From NCBI RefSeq assembly GCF_000423185.1, contig NZ_AUHM01000024.1, positions 62,001 to 126,000 on the forward strand: DNA of 64,000 bases, written 5' to 3'. Both the position numbers and the translations under genes were made by a program. This stretch comes from Inquilinus limosus DSM 16000. Its GTDB lineage: Bacteria > Pseudomonadota > Alphaproteobacteria > DSM-16000 > Inquilinaceae. The notes beneath the pieces were generated by a model, which was not told where the DNA came from, ran no database searches, and was given only the letters and a program-made list of their open reading frames with translations. Positions within the stretch are counted from its first letter, which is position 1; each line of letters opens with the position of its first letter. This document shows positions 27,255-36,230 of this stretch, piece after piece.

Positions 27255-28649
27255 TCAGGCGACGGCGCCCGCTGTCGCGGTGCGGGCGTCGCTGCGCGCC
27301 AGGAGGTGAAAGCGCCAGGCCAGGAGCCCGACCGAGACGACGCTGGCGATCAGAATCGCCTCGAACAGCCCGACGGCGCCGCGCCCGAGATGGACCCCGA
27401 GCAGCCAGCCCAGCGGGGTCATCACCAGGACGTAGGAGATGGTGTGCAGCAGCGTCGGCACCACCACGTCGCCGCGGCCGCGCAGGGCGTTGGCCATCAC
27501 CACCTGGCCGCCATCGACCAGCAGGATGAAGGTCGAGACCAGGACCACCGGGATCAGCAGCGGGATCAGCGCCGGGTCGCTGGTGTAGGCCTCGGAGATC
27601 GGCCGGGCGAAGAGCCACAGCACGGCCCCGAGCAGCACCATCACGACGCTGTTGACGCCGAGACCGACCCAGCCGGCCAGCACCATGTCCTTGAGGTCGC
27701 GCCGGCCATGGGCGATGCCGACCCGGACCGCGGTGGCCGAGGCGAGGCCGAGCGCCACCATGAAGATCAGGGCGATCAGGTTGAGCCCGATCGAATAGGC
27801 GGCGAGCGGCAATGTGCCGAGCAGCCCGGCGAAGAAGGTCAGCGCGGTGAAGGCGCCCGATTCGATGAAGATGCTGAGGCCGCCGCCATAGCCGAGCTGG
27901 CGCTGCTTGGCCCAGTCGCGCCAACGCCAGCCCTGCCAGCGGCGGATGCCGTAGGCGTCGCGGTCGCGCATCAGCCAGACATAGGCGACCAGGCTGGCCG
28001 CCAGGAACACGCGCGAGGCGGTGCTGGCCCAGGCCGCGCCCAAAGCCCCGAGCTCCGGCAGGCCGGCGACGCCGAACACCAGCAGCCAGTTGACCAGCGC
28101 GTTCAGGATGTTGGCGACGATCATCGCGATCATGCCCGGCACCGGCCGCTTCAGCCCCTCGAGGAAGAAGGCGGTGACGGTGTAGATGACCGCGGCCGGC
28201 ATGCCCCAGCCGAGCACGATGGCGATGTCGGCGCCGGCCTTCGACAGCTCCGGCGTCTGACCGGTCAGGACCAGCAGCGGCTCGATGAAATGGCTCAGCA
28301 CGGCCAGCACCAGGCCGATGGCGCCGCCATAGATCAGCGCCCGGTGCCAGACCGCGCCGCACTCCTCCGGCCGGCCGCGGCCGAGGGCGTTGGCGGTCAT
28401 CACCAGCGTGCCAATGACGAGGCCGGTCGAGGTGCCGATCATGGCGCCGATCGGGGCGTTGGCGATCGACAGATGGGCCAGGTCGGCGCTGCCGTAGCGG
28501 CCGACGAACAGCGTGTCGACCAGCGCCATCAGGATCAGCCCGGCGCGGGCGACGATCACTGGCAGCGCCAGCCGCAGCAGCTCATGGACATGTCGCCGGA
28601 CCCGGGCGCGCATCCAGCTTTCGCCCGGCCGGATCGGAACCTGGTACAT
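27255..28649 (-). CDS. MATE-family efflux transporter
   Basis: 464 residues from the ATG at 28649 (MYQVPIRPGESW), which follows GGAGAGGCGCCGCG; an upstream GTG at 28679 would encode the ribosome site itself. Twelve hydrophobic segments are visible in two halves. The first half has PVIVARAGLILMALVDTLFVGRYG and the second PLAAYSIGLNLIALIFMVALGLASATAVRVG, the usual MATE landmarks. It should export cationic drugs or metabolites in exchange for Na+ or H+ at the inner membrane. It lies 84 bases upstream of gyrA in the same direction. Confidence 0.92.
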   Translation of the reverse strand: MYQVPIRPGESWMRARVRRHVHELLRLALPVIVARAGLILMALVDTLFVGRYGSADLAHLSIANAPIGAMIGTSTGLVIGTLVMTANALGRGRPEECGAVWHRALIYGGAIGLVLAVLSHFIEPLLVLTGQTPELSKAGADIAIVLGWGMPAAVIYTVTAFFLEGLKRPVPGMIAMIVANILNALVNWLLVFGVAGLPELGALGAAWASTASRVFLAASLVAYVWLMRDRDAYGIRRWQGWRWRDWAKQRQLGYGGGLSIFIESGAFTALTFFAGLLGTLPLAAYSIGLNLIALIFMVALGLASATAVRVGIAHGRRDLKDMVLAGWVGLGVNSVVMVLLGAVLWLFARPISEAYTSDPALIPLLIPVVLVSTFILLVDGGQVVMANALRGRGDVVVPTLLHTISYVLVMTPLGWLLGVHLGRGAVGLFEAILIASVVSVGLLAWRFHLLARSDARTATAGAVA

Positions 28650-28754
28650 CGCGGCGCCTCTCCTCCCTCGGAGCGGCACATTAGCAGCACGGCGGGGCGG
28701 AGATCAGGCAGCCGAACGCCGGTCTGCCATGCGCCTGCCGAAGCGACGGCGAAA

Positions 28755-28879
28755 GCATGCTTTAAATATTTTGCAAGAATTGTCCAAAATAATACTTAAA
28801 ATAGAATACTACATTCAGCAATGACTCAGCCAATTCTTTATTGCAAGATTTCGATATCGCATATCCGTGGAGATTTTAA
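28755..28879 (+). promoter_or_regulatory. AT-rich leader of the methyltransferase gene with candidate promoter
   Basis: This stretch is strikingly AT-rich against GC-rich surroundings. A plausible sigma70-like promoter is TTGTCC at 28780-28785 and TAGAAT at 28802-28807, 16 bases apart. The octamer TTGCAAGA is repeated directly at 28771-28778 and 28841-28848. A ribosome site (GGAG) lies at about 28868. Confidence 0.4.
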
Positions 28880-29710
28880 ATGGATCGCTCCAGCAGCACA
28901 GTCGAATATGCGCTCGGTCATTCCGAGGCCGAAATCCGGAGGCTGATGCTGCAGGCCGCGGTGCTGCGGCCGATCACCGAACGCCTGTTGCATGCCGCAG
29001 GGCTGCGGCCGGGAATGCGGGTGCTCGACCTCGGCTGCGGAGCCGGCGACGTCTCGCTGCTGGCGGCGGAGATCGTCGGGCCGACGGGTGCGGTGATCGG
29101 CATCGACCGCAGCGCCGAGGTCCTGAGCGTCGCCCGGGCCCGCGCCGCGGCGGCAGGCCTGGACCATGCCGCCTTCATCGAGACGGACATCGATGATTTC
29201 GCGGTCGGGGAGCCGTTTGACGCCGTCCTCGGGCGCTATGTCCTGATCCATCAGCCGGAGCCGACCGAGACGATCCGCCGGGCCGCCGCGCAGCTGCGGC
29301 CCGGCGGCATTGCCGCCTTCCATGAGATCGCCCTGCACAACGACTGCGAGTCGCTGCCGCCCGTGCCGCTGTGGCAGGACACCGCGCGCGTGCTCTTCGA
29401 CGCCTTCCGGATGCTCCTACCCCATCCCGACATCGCCGGCCGGCTGATCCATGCCTTCGCCGAGGCCGGGCTGCCGACGCCCCGGCTGTTCAGCGAAAAC
29501 CCCGTGGGTTGTGGCGAGGATTCGCCGCTGTATGCCTGGATGGCGGAGTCGGTGCGCAGCGGCCTGCCCCTCATTCAACGATCGGGGCTGGCAGACGCCG
29601 GGGCGATCGGGATCGAGACGCTGGAGGACCGGCTGCGGCAGGCGGCCGTGGCAGCCAGCAGCCAACTCGTGATCTCGGCGCAGATCTGCGCGTGGAGCTG
29701 CAAGCCGTAG
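28880..29710 (+). CDS. Class I SAM-dependent methyltransferase
   Basis: 276 residues behind GGAGATTTTAA. Motif I is VLDLGCGAGDVSLLAAE (residues 49-65), the acidic end of beta 2 is GIDRSAEVL, motif II is FDAVLGRYVLIHQP and motif III LRPGGIAAFHEI. The substrate is not evident: the C-terminal helices resemble ubiquinone/menaquinone-type and small-molecule methyltransferases. It is preceded by an unusually AT-rich leader, and no pathway neighbour explains it. Confidence 0.88.
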   Translation: MDRSSSTVEYALGHSEAEIRRLMLQAAVLRPITERLLHAAGLRPGMRVLDLGCGAGDVSLLAAEIVGPTGAVIGIDRSAEVLSVARARAAAAGLDHAAFIETDIDDFAVGEPFDAVLGRYVLIHQPEPTETIRRAAAQLRPGGIAAFHEIALHNDCESLPPVPLWQDTARVLFDAFRMLLPHPDIAGRLIHAFAEAGLPTPRLFSENPVGCGEDSPLYAWMAESVRSGLPLIQRSGLADAGAIGIETLEDRLRQAAVAASSQLVISAQICAWSCKP

Positions 29711-29773
29711 CGGCTTCGCCGCCTCCTTTCGGGACGCTATGCTGCTGGGATCGCAGGCCGATCGGACCACACC

Positions 29774-30379
29774 ATGATCACCCTCGCCGCGCTCGCCCTC
29801 TTCGCCGTGCCCGTCGCCCTCGCCGCCCTGGTTCCCGGACCCGCGCAGACGGCGCTGGTGGCGCGAGTGCTGTCGCGCGGCGCCGGCGAGGCCCTACCCT
29901 TCGTCCTCGGCATGGTCGCCGGCAACGCCCTCTGGCTGGCCGCCGCAGTGTTCGGCCTGTCGGCGCTGGCCCTGGCCTATGAGCCCGTCTTCATTGCGGT
30001 GAAATGGGCCGGCATCGTCTATCTGGCGGTCCTGGCCTGGAAGCTTTGGCGCGCCCCGGCGGCGGAGCCGGAAGCGGCGCCGCGGCGGGCCGGCGGCTTC
30101 CTGGGCGGGGCGGCGCTGACGCTCGGCAACCCGAAGGCGGTGGTGTTCTTCGGCGCCGTGCTGCCGCAGGTGCTGGACCTGACCACGCTGGACGCGACCG
30201 GCATCGCCGCGGTTTTCGCGGTGCAGATCGGCATCGACCTCCTGGTCCAGTCGGCCTATGTGCTGGGCGCGGCCCGTGCGCGGCGTTTCTTCCTGTCGCC
30301 GCACCGGCTGCGCCTGGCCAACCGCTCCGCCGCCGCGATGATGGCAGGGTCTGCCGCGCTGATCGCCAGCCGCAGCTGA
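29774..30379 (+). CDS. LysE/RhtB-family exporter
   Basis: 201 residues with about six hydrophobic segments. The family pattern is clear: VPGPAQTALVARVLSRG (residues 20-36), GMVAGNALWLAAAVFGL and LGGAALTLGNPKAVVFFGAVLPQVLD. Such proteins export amino acids or related metabolites by proton exchange across the inner membrane. It ends two bases from the convergent LysR gene, so a shared terminator or antisense overlap is likely. Confidence 0.88.
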   Translation: MITLAALALFAVPVALAALVPGPAQTALVARVLSRGAGEALPFVLGMVAGNALWLAAAVFGLSALALAYEPVFIAVKWAGIVYLAVLAWKLWRAPAAEPEAAPRRAGGFLGGAALTLGNPKAVVFFGAVLPQVLDLTTLDATGIAAVFAVQIGIDLLVQSAYVLGAARARRFFLSPHRLRLANRSAAAMMAGSAALIASRS

Positions 30380-30381
30380 TC

Positions 30382-31326
30382 TCAGGCCGGGATCGGCGCG
30401 CCGGTTCGCTCGACCGTCCGGGCCTCGCCCTCCAGCAGCCGGCGCTCGGCCGCGAACAGGGCGGCGATCGCCTCCTTGGCCCGGGCGACGCGGGGCGAGC
30501 GCCCGACATCCTGGTGCACGATCAGGCGGTAGCGGTGCTCCATCGCCGGCACCAGCGGCGACACCCGCGCCAGATCCGGATGCGCATCGCCGACGAAGCA
30601 GGGGATCAGCGCCAGCCCGGCGCCGGACAGCAGGGCCGACAGCATCAGGTCGGTGGTGGTCAGACGCAGGATCCCGGTGTTTCCGGCCGATGCGAGCTGC
30701 CGGTCGAGCGGGTAGCCGTCGACGTCGCTGCCGACCCGCACCCGCTCGCTGTCATAGATCACCCAGTCGCAGGCGCCGAAGCGCGCCTCGGTCCAGGCCT
30801 CCGGATGCCGGTCGACATAGGCCCGCGCACCGTAGACGGCATAGGCGGATCGGGCCACGAGGCGGGAGCGCAGGCCCGGCTGGTCCGGCACGGAGGCGTA
30901 GACGCCGAGATGCACCGAATCGTCGCCCAGATCCGGCAGCTGCCGTTCGAAATCGACCGCCAGATCGATGCCGGGCAGCGCCTCACGCAGCCGCGGCAGC
31001 CTTTCGGCCAGGAAGCGGCTGATCCAGCCGCCGGAGGCGACCCGCACCAGCCCGGTGCCCGGATCGGCCTGGACCCGCGCCTCGCGCTCCAGCGCCGCCG
31101 CCGCTTCCGCCATGGCGCGCAGATGCGGCAGCAGCGCCTCCCCGGCCGCGGTCGGGCGATAGCCCTCGGCCCGGCGCTCGAACAGGATCAGCCCCAGCCG
31201 CTCCTCCAGCGCCTGGACCCGGCGGCCGATCGTGGGTTGACTGAGGCCGAGACGCCGCGCCGCCGCCGACAGGCTGCCGGTCTCGGCCACCGCATGGATC
31301 ACCCGCAGATCGTCCCAATCGGTCAC
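30382..31326 (-). CDS. LysR-family transcriptional regulator
   Basis: 314 residues from a GTG at 31326. The N-terminal HTH reads AETGSLSAAARRLGLSQPTIGRRVQALEERLGLILFER (about residues 13-50), followed by a typical effector domain with LDRQLASAGNTGILRLTTTDL and GAGLALIPCFVGD. It converges with the lysE-like gene and diverges from the short plus-strand genes at 31533. Target and effector are unknown; the neighbouring exporter is a candidate, but it is arranged tail to tail, which is unusual for a LysR target. Confidence 0.9.
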   Translation of the reverse strand: MTDWDDLRVIHAVAETGSLSAAARRLGLSQPTIGRRVQALEERLGLILFERRAEGYRPTAAGEALLPHLRAMAEAAAALEREARVQADPGTGLVRVASGGWISRFLAERLPRLREALPGIDLAVDFERQLPDLGDDSVHLGVYASVPDQPGLRSRLVARSAYAVYGARAYVDRHPEAWTEARFGACDWVIYDSERVRVGSDVDGYPLDRQLASAGNTGILRLTTTDLMLSALLSGAGLALIPCFVGDAHPDLARVSPLVPAMEHRYRLIVHQDVGRSPRVARAKEAIAALFAAERRLLEGEARTVERTGAPIPA

Positions 31327-31532
31327 GGCCCCGCCCCTGCATGCTGAACGGAAACGTAGAGGCCCTCTTCGACATTGTCGAATGGCGTACGTCAGCGTTC
31401 ACGCCCATTCTCCCTCCGCGACCGCTTCGATGCGTCGGCCCGGCTATCTCTCCTGACAGGATGTTGTCAGGAGGAGTGGCGTAGTCTTCCACCATCGCCT
31501 CGGGGTCGCCGGGGCCGGAGATGGAGGAACCG

Positions 31533-31718
31533 ATGGCCGTGCTGACGGAAGTGGTGCTGTACCGGGCCAAGCCCGGCGCCGCGGCCGAGACGGTCGTCAC
31601 GGTGTCCGACGCCACCGGCCCGGTGATCACCGGCCGCTACGGCATCGACACGGCGCCGCCGCCGGTGCCGAAGGCCGCCGCCTGCCCCGTCGCAATGGCT
31701 TCGAGGAGATCGACATGA
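31533..31718 (+). CDS. Small hypothetical protein
   Basis: 61 residues from an ATG behind GGAGGAACCG. The head (MAVLTEVVLYRAKPGAA) may be a short beta strand and helix; the rest is low complexity, rich in Ala, Pro and Thr. The stop overlaps the next ATG by four bases. It diverges from the LysR gene, so it may be regulated by it. Not recognised. Confidence 0.45.
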   Translation: MAVLTEVVLYRAKPGAAAETVVTVSDATGPVITGRYGIDTAPPPVPKAAACPVAMASRRST

Positions 31719-31951
31719 GCACCCACGTCCTGCGCCTGCCGCTGCGCCAGCGCCCCGCCGGCCTGCTGGGGCGGATCTGGCGTCACATCACCGGCGGATC
31801 GACGACCCCGGCCGCGCGGCCGGGCCGGCTGCGGCCGGAGACGCTGAGCGACGCCGCCCGCCGCGACCTCGGTTTGCCGCTTGACACGGATCACGACGCC
31901 GCGACCGCTCGCATCGGCCTCATGGCCATGGCCACGCGGACCCTCCTGTGA
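31715..31951 (+). CDS. Small DUF1127-like basic protein
   Basis: 78 residues, coupled to the preceding gene. The C-terminal half has RPETLSDAARRDLGLPLDTD, which recalls the short DUF1127 motif (LSD...LRDIGL) of small alphaproteobacterial proteins, and the N-terminal half is Arg-rich (LPLRQRPAGLLGRIWRHI). DUF1127 proteins bind RNA or affect phosphate and small-RNA turnover in some species. The match is partial, so the family call is tentative. Confidence 0.45.
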   Translation: MSTHVLRLPLRQRPAGLLGRIWRHITGGSTTPAARPGRLRPETLSDAARRDLGLPLDTDHDAATARIGLMAMATRTLL

Positions 31952-31981
31952 TGCCCAGGAGCGGCTATCGACCTGCCACCG

Positions 31982-33004
31982 CTACTCCGCCACCTTGACC
32001 AGGAGCTTGCCGAAGTTCTCGCCGCGGAACAGGCGCAGGAAGGTCCGCGGCGCGTTCTCCAGCCCTTCGGCCACGTCCTCGCGGTAGCGGATCCTGCCCT
32101 CGCGGATCCAGCCAGAGACGTCGCGCAGGAAGGCGGCATGCTGGTCGGCGAAGTCGCCGACGATGAAGCCGCGGAGGGTCAGGCGCTTCGACAGCACGTC
32201 GCGCATCACCGCCGGCACCAGGTTCGGCCCCGGCGGCAGGCCGGTGGCGTTGTACTGGGCGATCAGGCCGCAGACCGGGATACGGGCGAAGGGGTTCAGC
32301 AGCGGCCACACCGCCTCCCACACCGCGCCGCCGACATTCTCGAAATAGACGTCGATCCCGTCCGGCACGGCGGCGCGCAGCCGCTCGGCGAAATCCGGCG
32401 CGCGGTGGTCGACCGCGGCGTCGAAGCCGAGCTCGTCGACCAGATGGGCGCATTTGCGCTCGCCGCCGGCGATGCCGACCGCCCGCGCGCCCTTGATCTT
32501 CGCGATCTGCCCGACCACCGAGCCGACGGCGCCCGAGGCGGCTGAGACCACGACCGTCTCGCCCGGCTTCGGCCGGCCGATGGTGAGGAGGCCGGTATAG
32601 GCCGTCATCCCCGGCATGCCGAGCACGCCGAGCGCGGTCGAGACCGGCGCCAGCGCCGGGTCGACCTTGCGCAAGCCCGCGCCGTCGGACAGGGCGTAGT
32701 CCTGCCAGCCGGTGCGGCCTTCGACGATGTCGCCCGGGGCGAAGCCGGGATGGTTCGAGGCGACGACGCGGCCGACCGCGCCGCCGACCATGACCTGGCC
32801 GATCTCGACCGGCGCCGCATAGGATTTCGCGTCGCTCATGCGGCCGCGCATATAGGGGTCGAGCGACAGCCACAACGTGCGGACCAGCAGCTGGCCGGGC
32901 CCGGGCACCGGCACCGCCTCCTCGACCAAGCGGAAATCCGTGTCCTTCGGCTCCCCGACCGGCCGCGCGGCCAGCAGGATCCGGCGATTCACATCGGTGC
33001 TCAT
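31982..33004 (-). CDS. NADP-dependent medium-chain oxidoreductase (CurA-like)
   Basis: 340 residues. The pattern WLSLDPYMRGRM, GAVGRVVASNHPGFAPGDIVEG, LGVLGMPGMTAYTGLL and the nucleotide-binding turn SAASGAVGSVVGQIAKIKGARAVG are typical of the zinc-free medium-chain reductases of the CurA/leukotriene-B4 dehydrogenase group. These reduce C=C double bonds of enones with NADPH. FENVGG and the C-terminal FRGENFGKLLVKV support the family. It is a single gene ending 30 bases from the small plus-strand pair. Confidence 0.92.
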   Translation of the reverse strand: MSTDVNRRILLAARPVGEPKDTDFRLVEEAVPVPGPGQLLVRTLWLSLDPYMRGRMSDAKSYAAPVEIGQVMVGGAVGRVVASNHPGFAPGDIVEGRTGWQDYALSDGAGLRKVDPALAPVSTALGVLGMPGMTAYTGLLTIGRPKPGETVVVSAASGAVGSVVGQIAKIKGARAVGIAGGERKCAHLVDELGFDAAVDHRAPDFAERLRAAVPDGIDVYFENVGGAVWEAVWPLLNPFARIPVCGLIAQYNATGLPPGPNLVPAVMRDVLSKRLTLRGFIVGDFADQHAAFLRDVSGWIREGRIRYREDVAEGLENAPRTFLRLFRGENFGKLLVKVAE

Positions 33005-33109
33005 GACGGGCTCCCTTCTGCGGATGGTCGGGAGCTAAGCACTATTGTCGCGCGAGATGAAGGGGTTCGCTTTAATTGACAGAATTCGTCAGCTAAAATC
33101 GATAAAGGC

Positions 33110-33583
33110 TCACGCCCCGCGGATGAAGACGGTGACGGTGACCGCGAGCAGGCCGACCGCGAGCGCCGGGCCGAAGGGCCGCATCTCGCGCCAGCGGACG
33201 CCGCGCCAGGGGGCCATGGCCAGGGTGGCCAGCAACGCCACCAGGCTGGCGACGATCAGCACGATCAGGCTGCCCTGCAGCCCGACCCAGAGGCTGGCGG
33301 CGGTCAGGAACTTCAGGTCGCCCCAGCCGATGCGGGCATGCCGGTCGATCTTCTGCATCAGCCAGGCGGTGCCGGCGAGGAGCAGGAAGGTGAGCACGGC
33401 GACGCCGAGCGACAGGCCGAGCGTCTGCAGCGTCGGGCTGCGGACCAGGGCCTGGGCCAGCCCGCCCGCGGCCAGCGCCAGGTTGCAGACATTGGGGATC
33501 CGGCTCTCGCGCAGATCGATCAGCACGATCGGCAGCAGCAGCAGGACCAGAAGGCCGAGGAAGATGAAGTCGAGACCGGCCAT
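33110..33583 (-). CDS. cpaA: Prepilin peptidase (CpaA/TadV)
   Basis: 157 residues from the ATG at 33583, which shares a base with the tadE stop. Four to five hydrophobic segments; the two catalytic aspartates are in LIDLRESRIPN (about residue 22) and GWGDLKFL (about residue 88), the GxGD motif of type IV prepilin proteases. It should cleave the Flp prepilin at the inner membrane. It is the last gene of the Tad cluster. Confidence 0.93.
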   Translation of the reverse strand: MAGLDFIFLGLLVLLLLPIVLIDLRESRIPNVCNLALAAGGLAQALVRSPTLQTLGLSLGVAVLTFLLLAGTAWLMQKIDRHARIGWGDLKFLTAASLWVGLQGSLIVLIVASLVALLATLAMAPWRGVRWREMRPFGPALAVGLLAVTVTVFIRGA

Positions 33584-34080
33584 CAATATCCGCCATTGGC
33601 GACGGTCGCGGTGGCCGTCGGATTGGAGAGCGGCAGCACGATCAGGGAGTCATCGTCCCCGCTGTCGCCCTGAAGGCCAGAGGCCGCGTTGCGCGCAGCC
33701 TGGTCGTAAGTCACCGTCACCTCGAACAGGCGCGGGTCGGAGTCCGAGGCCTTGGCATCGACCGTCCAGCCGGTGTCGCCCAGGATCGGCCCATAGGCGG
33801 CGAGGACGGCCTCGGCGGTGCTGGTCGCGAGTTCCCGGCGCTCATCCAGATCCATGCCGGCGACGGAGGCGCGGGCGCCTTCTGCAGCCGCCTGATTGAC
33901 GGCGAGCCAGGTGCCGAAATGGATCCCGAAGATGATGATGCCGAAGAGCAGAATGATGAAGACCGGGGCGACCAGGGCGAATTCGACCGCGGCCAGCCCG
34001 CTCTCGTCGGAGAAGGCGGCGGGCCGCCGACGGCCCGCCACTCGAGTTGCACGTGCGAAGAAGATCATGGCTGTTCCCAT
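33583..34080 (-). CDS. tadE: TadE-like pseudopilin
   Basis: 165 residues from the ATG at 34080; ATG 34068 is also possible and has a weak GGGAA before it. The N-terminus has DESGLAAVEFALVAPVFIILLFGIIIFG, the TadE signature with the glutamate at +5 of the processed end. It is probably cut by CpaA and joins the Flp pilus as a minor subunit. It lies between flp and cpaA. Confidence 0.9.
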   Translation of the reverse strand: MGTAMIFFARATRVAGRRRPAAFSDESGLAAVEFALVAPVFIILLFGIIIFGIHFGTWLAVNQAAAEGARASVAGMDLDERRELATSTAEAVLAAYGPILGDTGWTVDAKASDSDPRLFEVTVTYDQAARNAASGLQGDSGDDDSLIVLPLSNPTATATVANGGY

Positions 34081-34115
34081 GAACTCGTTGAGTCCGGCGC
34101 GAAAGGACCTCCGGC

Positions 34116-34310
34116 TTACGGGGTGCCCTGCTCTCCCGTAATCGCTTTGCTCATGTCCTCAATGGCGGTTTTGATATCGCTTCCTAGCGTAGACGCCGCC
34201 GTCGCAATGCCGACCGCGACCAGAGCTCCGAGGATGGCGTATTCGACAGCCGAAATGCCCTGCTCGTCCCGAGCGATCTGGCGCGCCTTCTTGAAGAATT
34301 TCCGCAACAT
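34116..34310 (-). CDS. flp: Flp/Fap major pilin
   Basis: 64 residues from the ATG at 34310, which follows AGGAGGTCACATC. The class III prepilin leader ends RDEQG and the mature part starts ISAVEYAILGALVAVGIATAAS, with the conserved Glu and Tyr. It is the structural subunit of the Tad pilus, used for adhesion and biofilm. Unusually, it is near the end of the transcription unit rather than at its head; a 72-base gap to tadG may contain its own promoter or processing site. Confidence 0.93.
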   Translation of the reverse strand: MLRKFFKKARQIARDEQGISAVEYAILGALVAVGIATAASTLGSDIKTAIEDMSKAITGEQGTP

Positions 34311-34382
34311 GATGTGACCTCCTGAAACAACCGGGATCAACTCCTTCCCGCCAACGGCCCCGGCGCCGCAGGCAGTGTCCCC

Positions 34383-36230
34383 TCATCGGATCAGCACGGG
34401 CACGCCGCAGCGCACGCCGGTGACGACGACATCCATGACGCCCAGGCGGATGCCCAGGGCGGCGAGCAGGTTGTCGACCAGCGGATCGAGGAGTCCCTTG
34501 ATCACGGGGTCGAGAAGCTGGTGCAGGGCACCGACCGTCTTGCCGAGCGCCTCGGGAGCGACCGGGATCAGGCAGAGGCCGCCGAGGCTGACGACGCAGG
34601 CGCTGAGCTGCAGGTTGGCTTTTCCAGTGGCCGGATCGACGCCGCCCAGGCTGGCGAGGAGATTGTCGACCATGCCGGCGCTGGCGACCGACTGCGCCAC
34701 GTGGTTGTCGATGTCCTCCCGGTCGAAGACCAGATCCTGATACGCACCGCTCCCGAGCTCGACCTTCGCCCGGCCGTTGATCCGCACAAGACCGATGATC
34801 CCCAGCACGCCGACATCGACGAGCGCTGCGGGTTGGATGTCATTGACCGAGATCTCATGGTCGAAATTCTTCATCAGGCCGGGCGGCAGCGTGCCGATAT
34901 AGGCCTTGGCCACGCCGCTCTTGGCTGCGACGGTGACGGTGGTTTCCTTGGCCGGCTCTATCCCGCAGGAGATGTCCTTCAGCACGGCATCGCCTTCGCC
35001 GGCTTCGACATAGAGCGGCAATTGGACGCCCTGGCCGAGCAGACCGAACAGGTCGAGCAGCTGAAGCTTGAGCTGCAGCCGCACCTGTGCGGTGTGGACT
35101 CGCATCCCTTCCGGCCCGAAGGCGAAGGGTGGCGACTGCGGCGGCTCGATCACCGTCGCGGTGATCTGCAGTGACGCGATCCCGGGCAGCCCGACATTGA
35201 TCGCCGGGATGTAGACGGCGTTGTGCTTGTTGGCCACCTGGACGGCCAGGGTGACGAGCTGGAAGACGTTCAGGTCGGCGGCCAGCGCCGTCGGCGCCGT
35301 CGATCCGCCGATCGGGAGATTCTTCCACACCCCGAGATCGATCAGGTCGCCGAGCCTGAGATCGGGATTGCCAACAAGTTGCCCCTGCAGCGCCACCAGC
35401 CCCTCGATGGCCTGCAGGCCGAGTCCAGCGATGTTGCCCGCTTTATTCAGGGCATCGATCGCAGCCTGCAGCAGCACGCCGACGCTGACATCGGTCTCCA
35501 GCAACCCGTCATATGTGCCCGCCGAGATGTCGGCGTGGATCGCGAGCGCGTCGAGGAAGGTCAGCGCATCGATATTGGTGTTCAGGAGTCCCTGGTAGTG
35601 GACCGCTGTGAGCTGGATCTGGGTGCCAAGCACATTGCCCAGGATCGCGTTGAGCAGCGCGCTCTTCTGGGTGTCGACCTCGACCAAGCCGGTCCCGGCC
35701 TGGAATCCGGCCTCGTCGATGCGCGCGGCGGTGGCCTGCACGCTGACCTTGTGGAGATTGGGATCTTCTTCGGAACCCGGCGTGCCGCCAATCTGCCCAC
35801 CGCCATCGTCCTGCAGCAGGGCACGGGACAGAAAGCCCGGCACGGTCGTCTTGGCCGATACCATGACCGCGTTCGCGGCCGGCGGGCTGGTCCCGTCCGG
35901 ACAGGTAGCGAGGCCCGGCACAAATCGGGCGGAGGGAGCAATGGTGACGTCCGGGCAGTAGGTGCCGAGGGTTGTGGTCTCCAGCGCCTCAGTGTCGAAG
36001 CCGTTGCGCTGCAGCAGGTCGCCGGCGATGGCCGAGGCCTCGGCCGGGTTCTGCACGGCCGACAGCGCCGCCATGTCGGCGGCCGCTTGCAGATGCCGGC
36101 GCTGGGCGTACCAGAGACCGACATCCGTCGCCAGAGCCGTCGCGCCGATCAGCGGCACCAGCATGAGGGCGGCGAACGGTGCGATCGCGCCCCGGTCGCC
36201 GAGGGACGATCGCAGGACGCTGGGCTTCAT
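34383..36230 (-). CDS. tadG: TadG-like pilus protein
   Basis: 615 residues from the ATG at 36230, which overlaps the end of the preceding gene. The N-terminal pilus motif is GAIAPFAALMLVPLIGATALATD, followed by QRRHLQAAADMAALSA, typical of TadG and related Tad proteins. The rest is a long, Gly/Leu-rich periplasmic part with repeats such as GLQAIEGLVALQGQLVG. TadG is required in many Tad systems and may anchor the pilus machine across the envelope; the exact role is unclear. Confidence 0.88.
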   Translation of the reverse strand: MKPSVLRSSLGDRGAIAPFAALMLVPLIGATALATDVGLWYAQRRHLQAAADMAALSAVQNPAEASAIAGDLLQRNGFDTEALETTTLGTYCPDVTIAPSARFVPGLATCPDGTSPPAANAVMVSAKTTVPGFLSRALLQDDGGGQIGGTPGSEEDPNLHKVSVQATAARIDEAGFQAGTGLVEVDTQKSALLNAILGNVLGTQIQLTAVHYQGLLNTNIDALTFLDALAIHADISAGTYDGLLETDVSVGVLLQAAIDALNKAGNIAGLGLQAIEGLVALQGQLVGNPDLRLGDLIDLGVWKNLPIGGSTAPTALAADLNVFQLVTLAVQVANKHNAVYIPAINVGLPGIASLQITATVIEPPQSPPFAFGPEGMRVHTAQVRLQLKLQLLDLFGLLGQGVQLPLYVEAGEGDAVLKDISCGIEPAKETTVTVAAKSGVAKAYIGTLPPGLMKNFDHEISVNDIQPAALVDVGVLGIIGLVRINGRAKVELGSGAYQDLVFDREDIDNHVAQSVASAGMVDNLLASLGGVDPATGKANLQLSACVVSLGGLCLIPVAPEALGKTVGALHQLLDPVIKGLLDPLVDNLLAALGIRLGVMDVVVTGVRCGVPVLIR

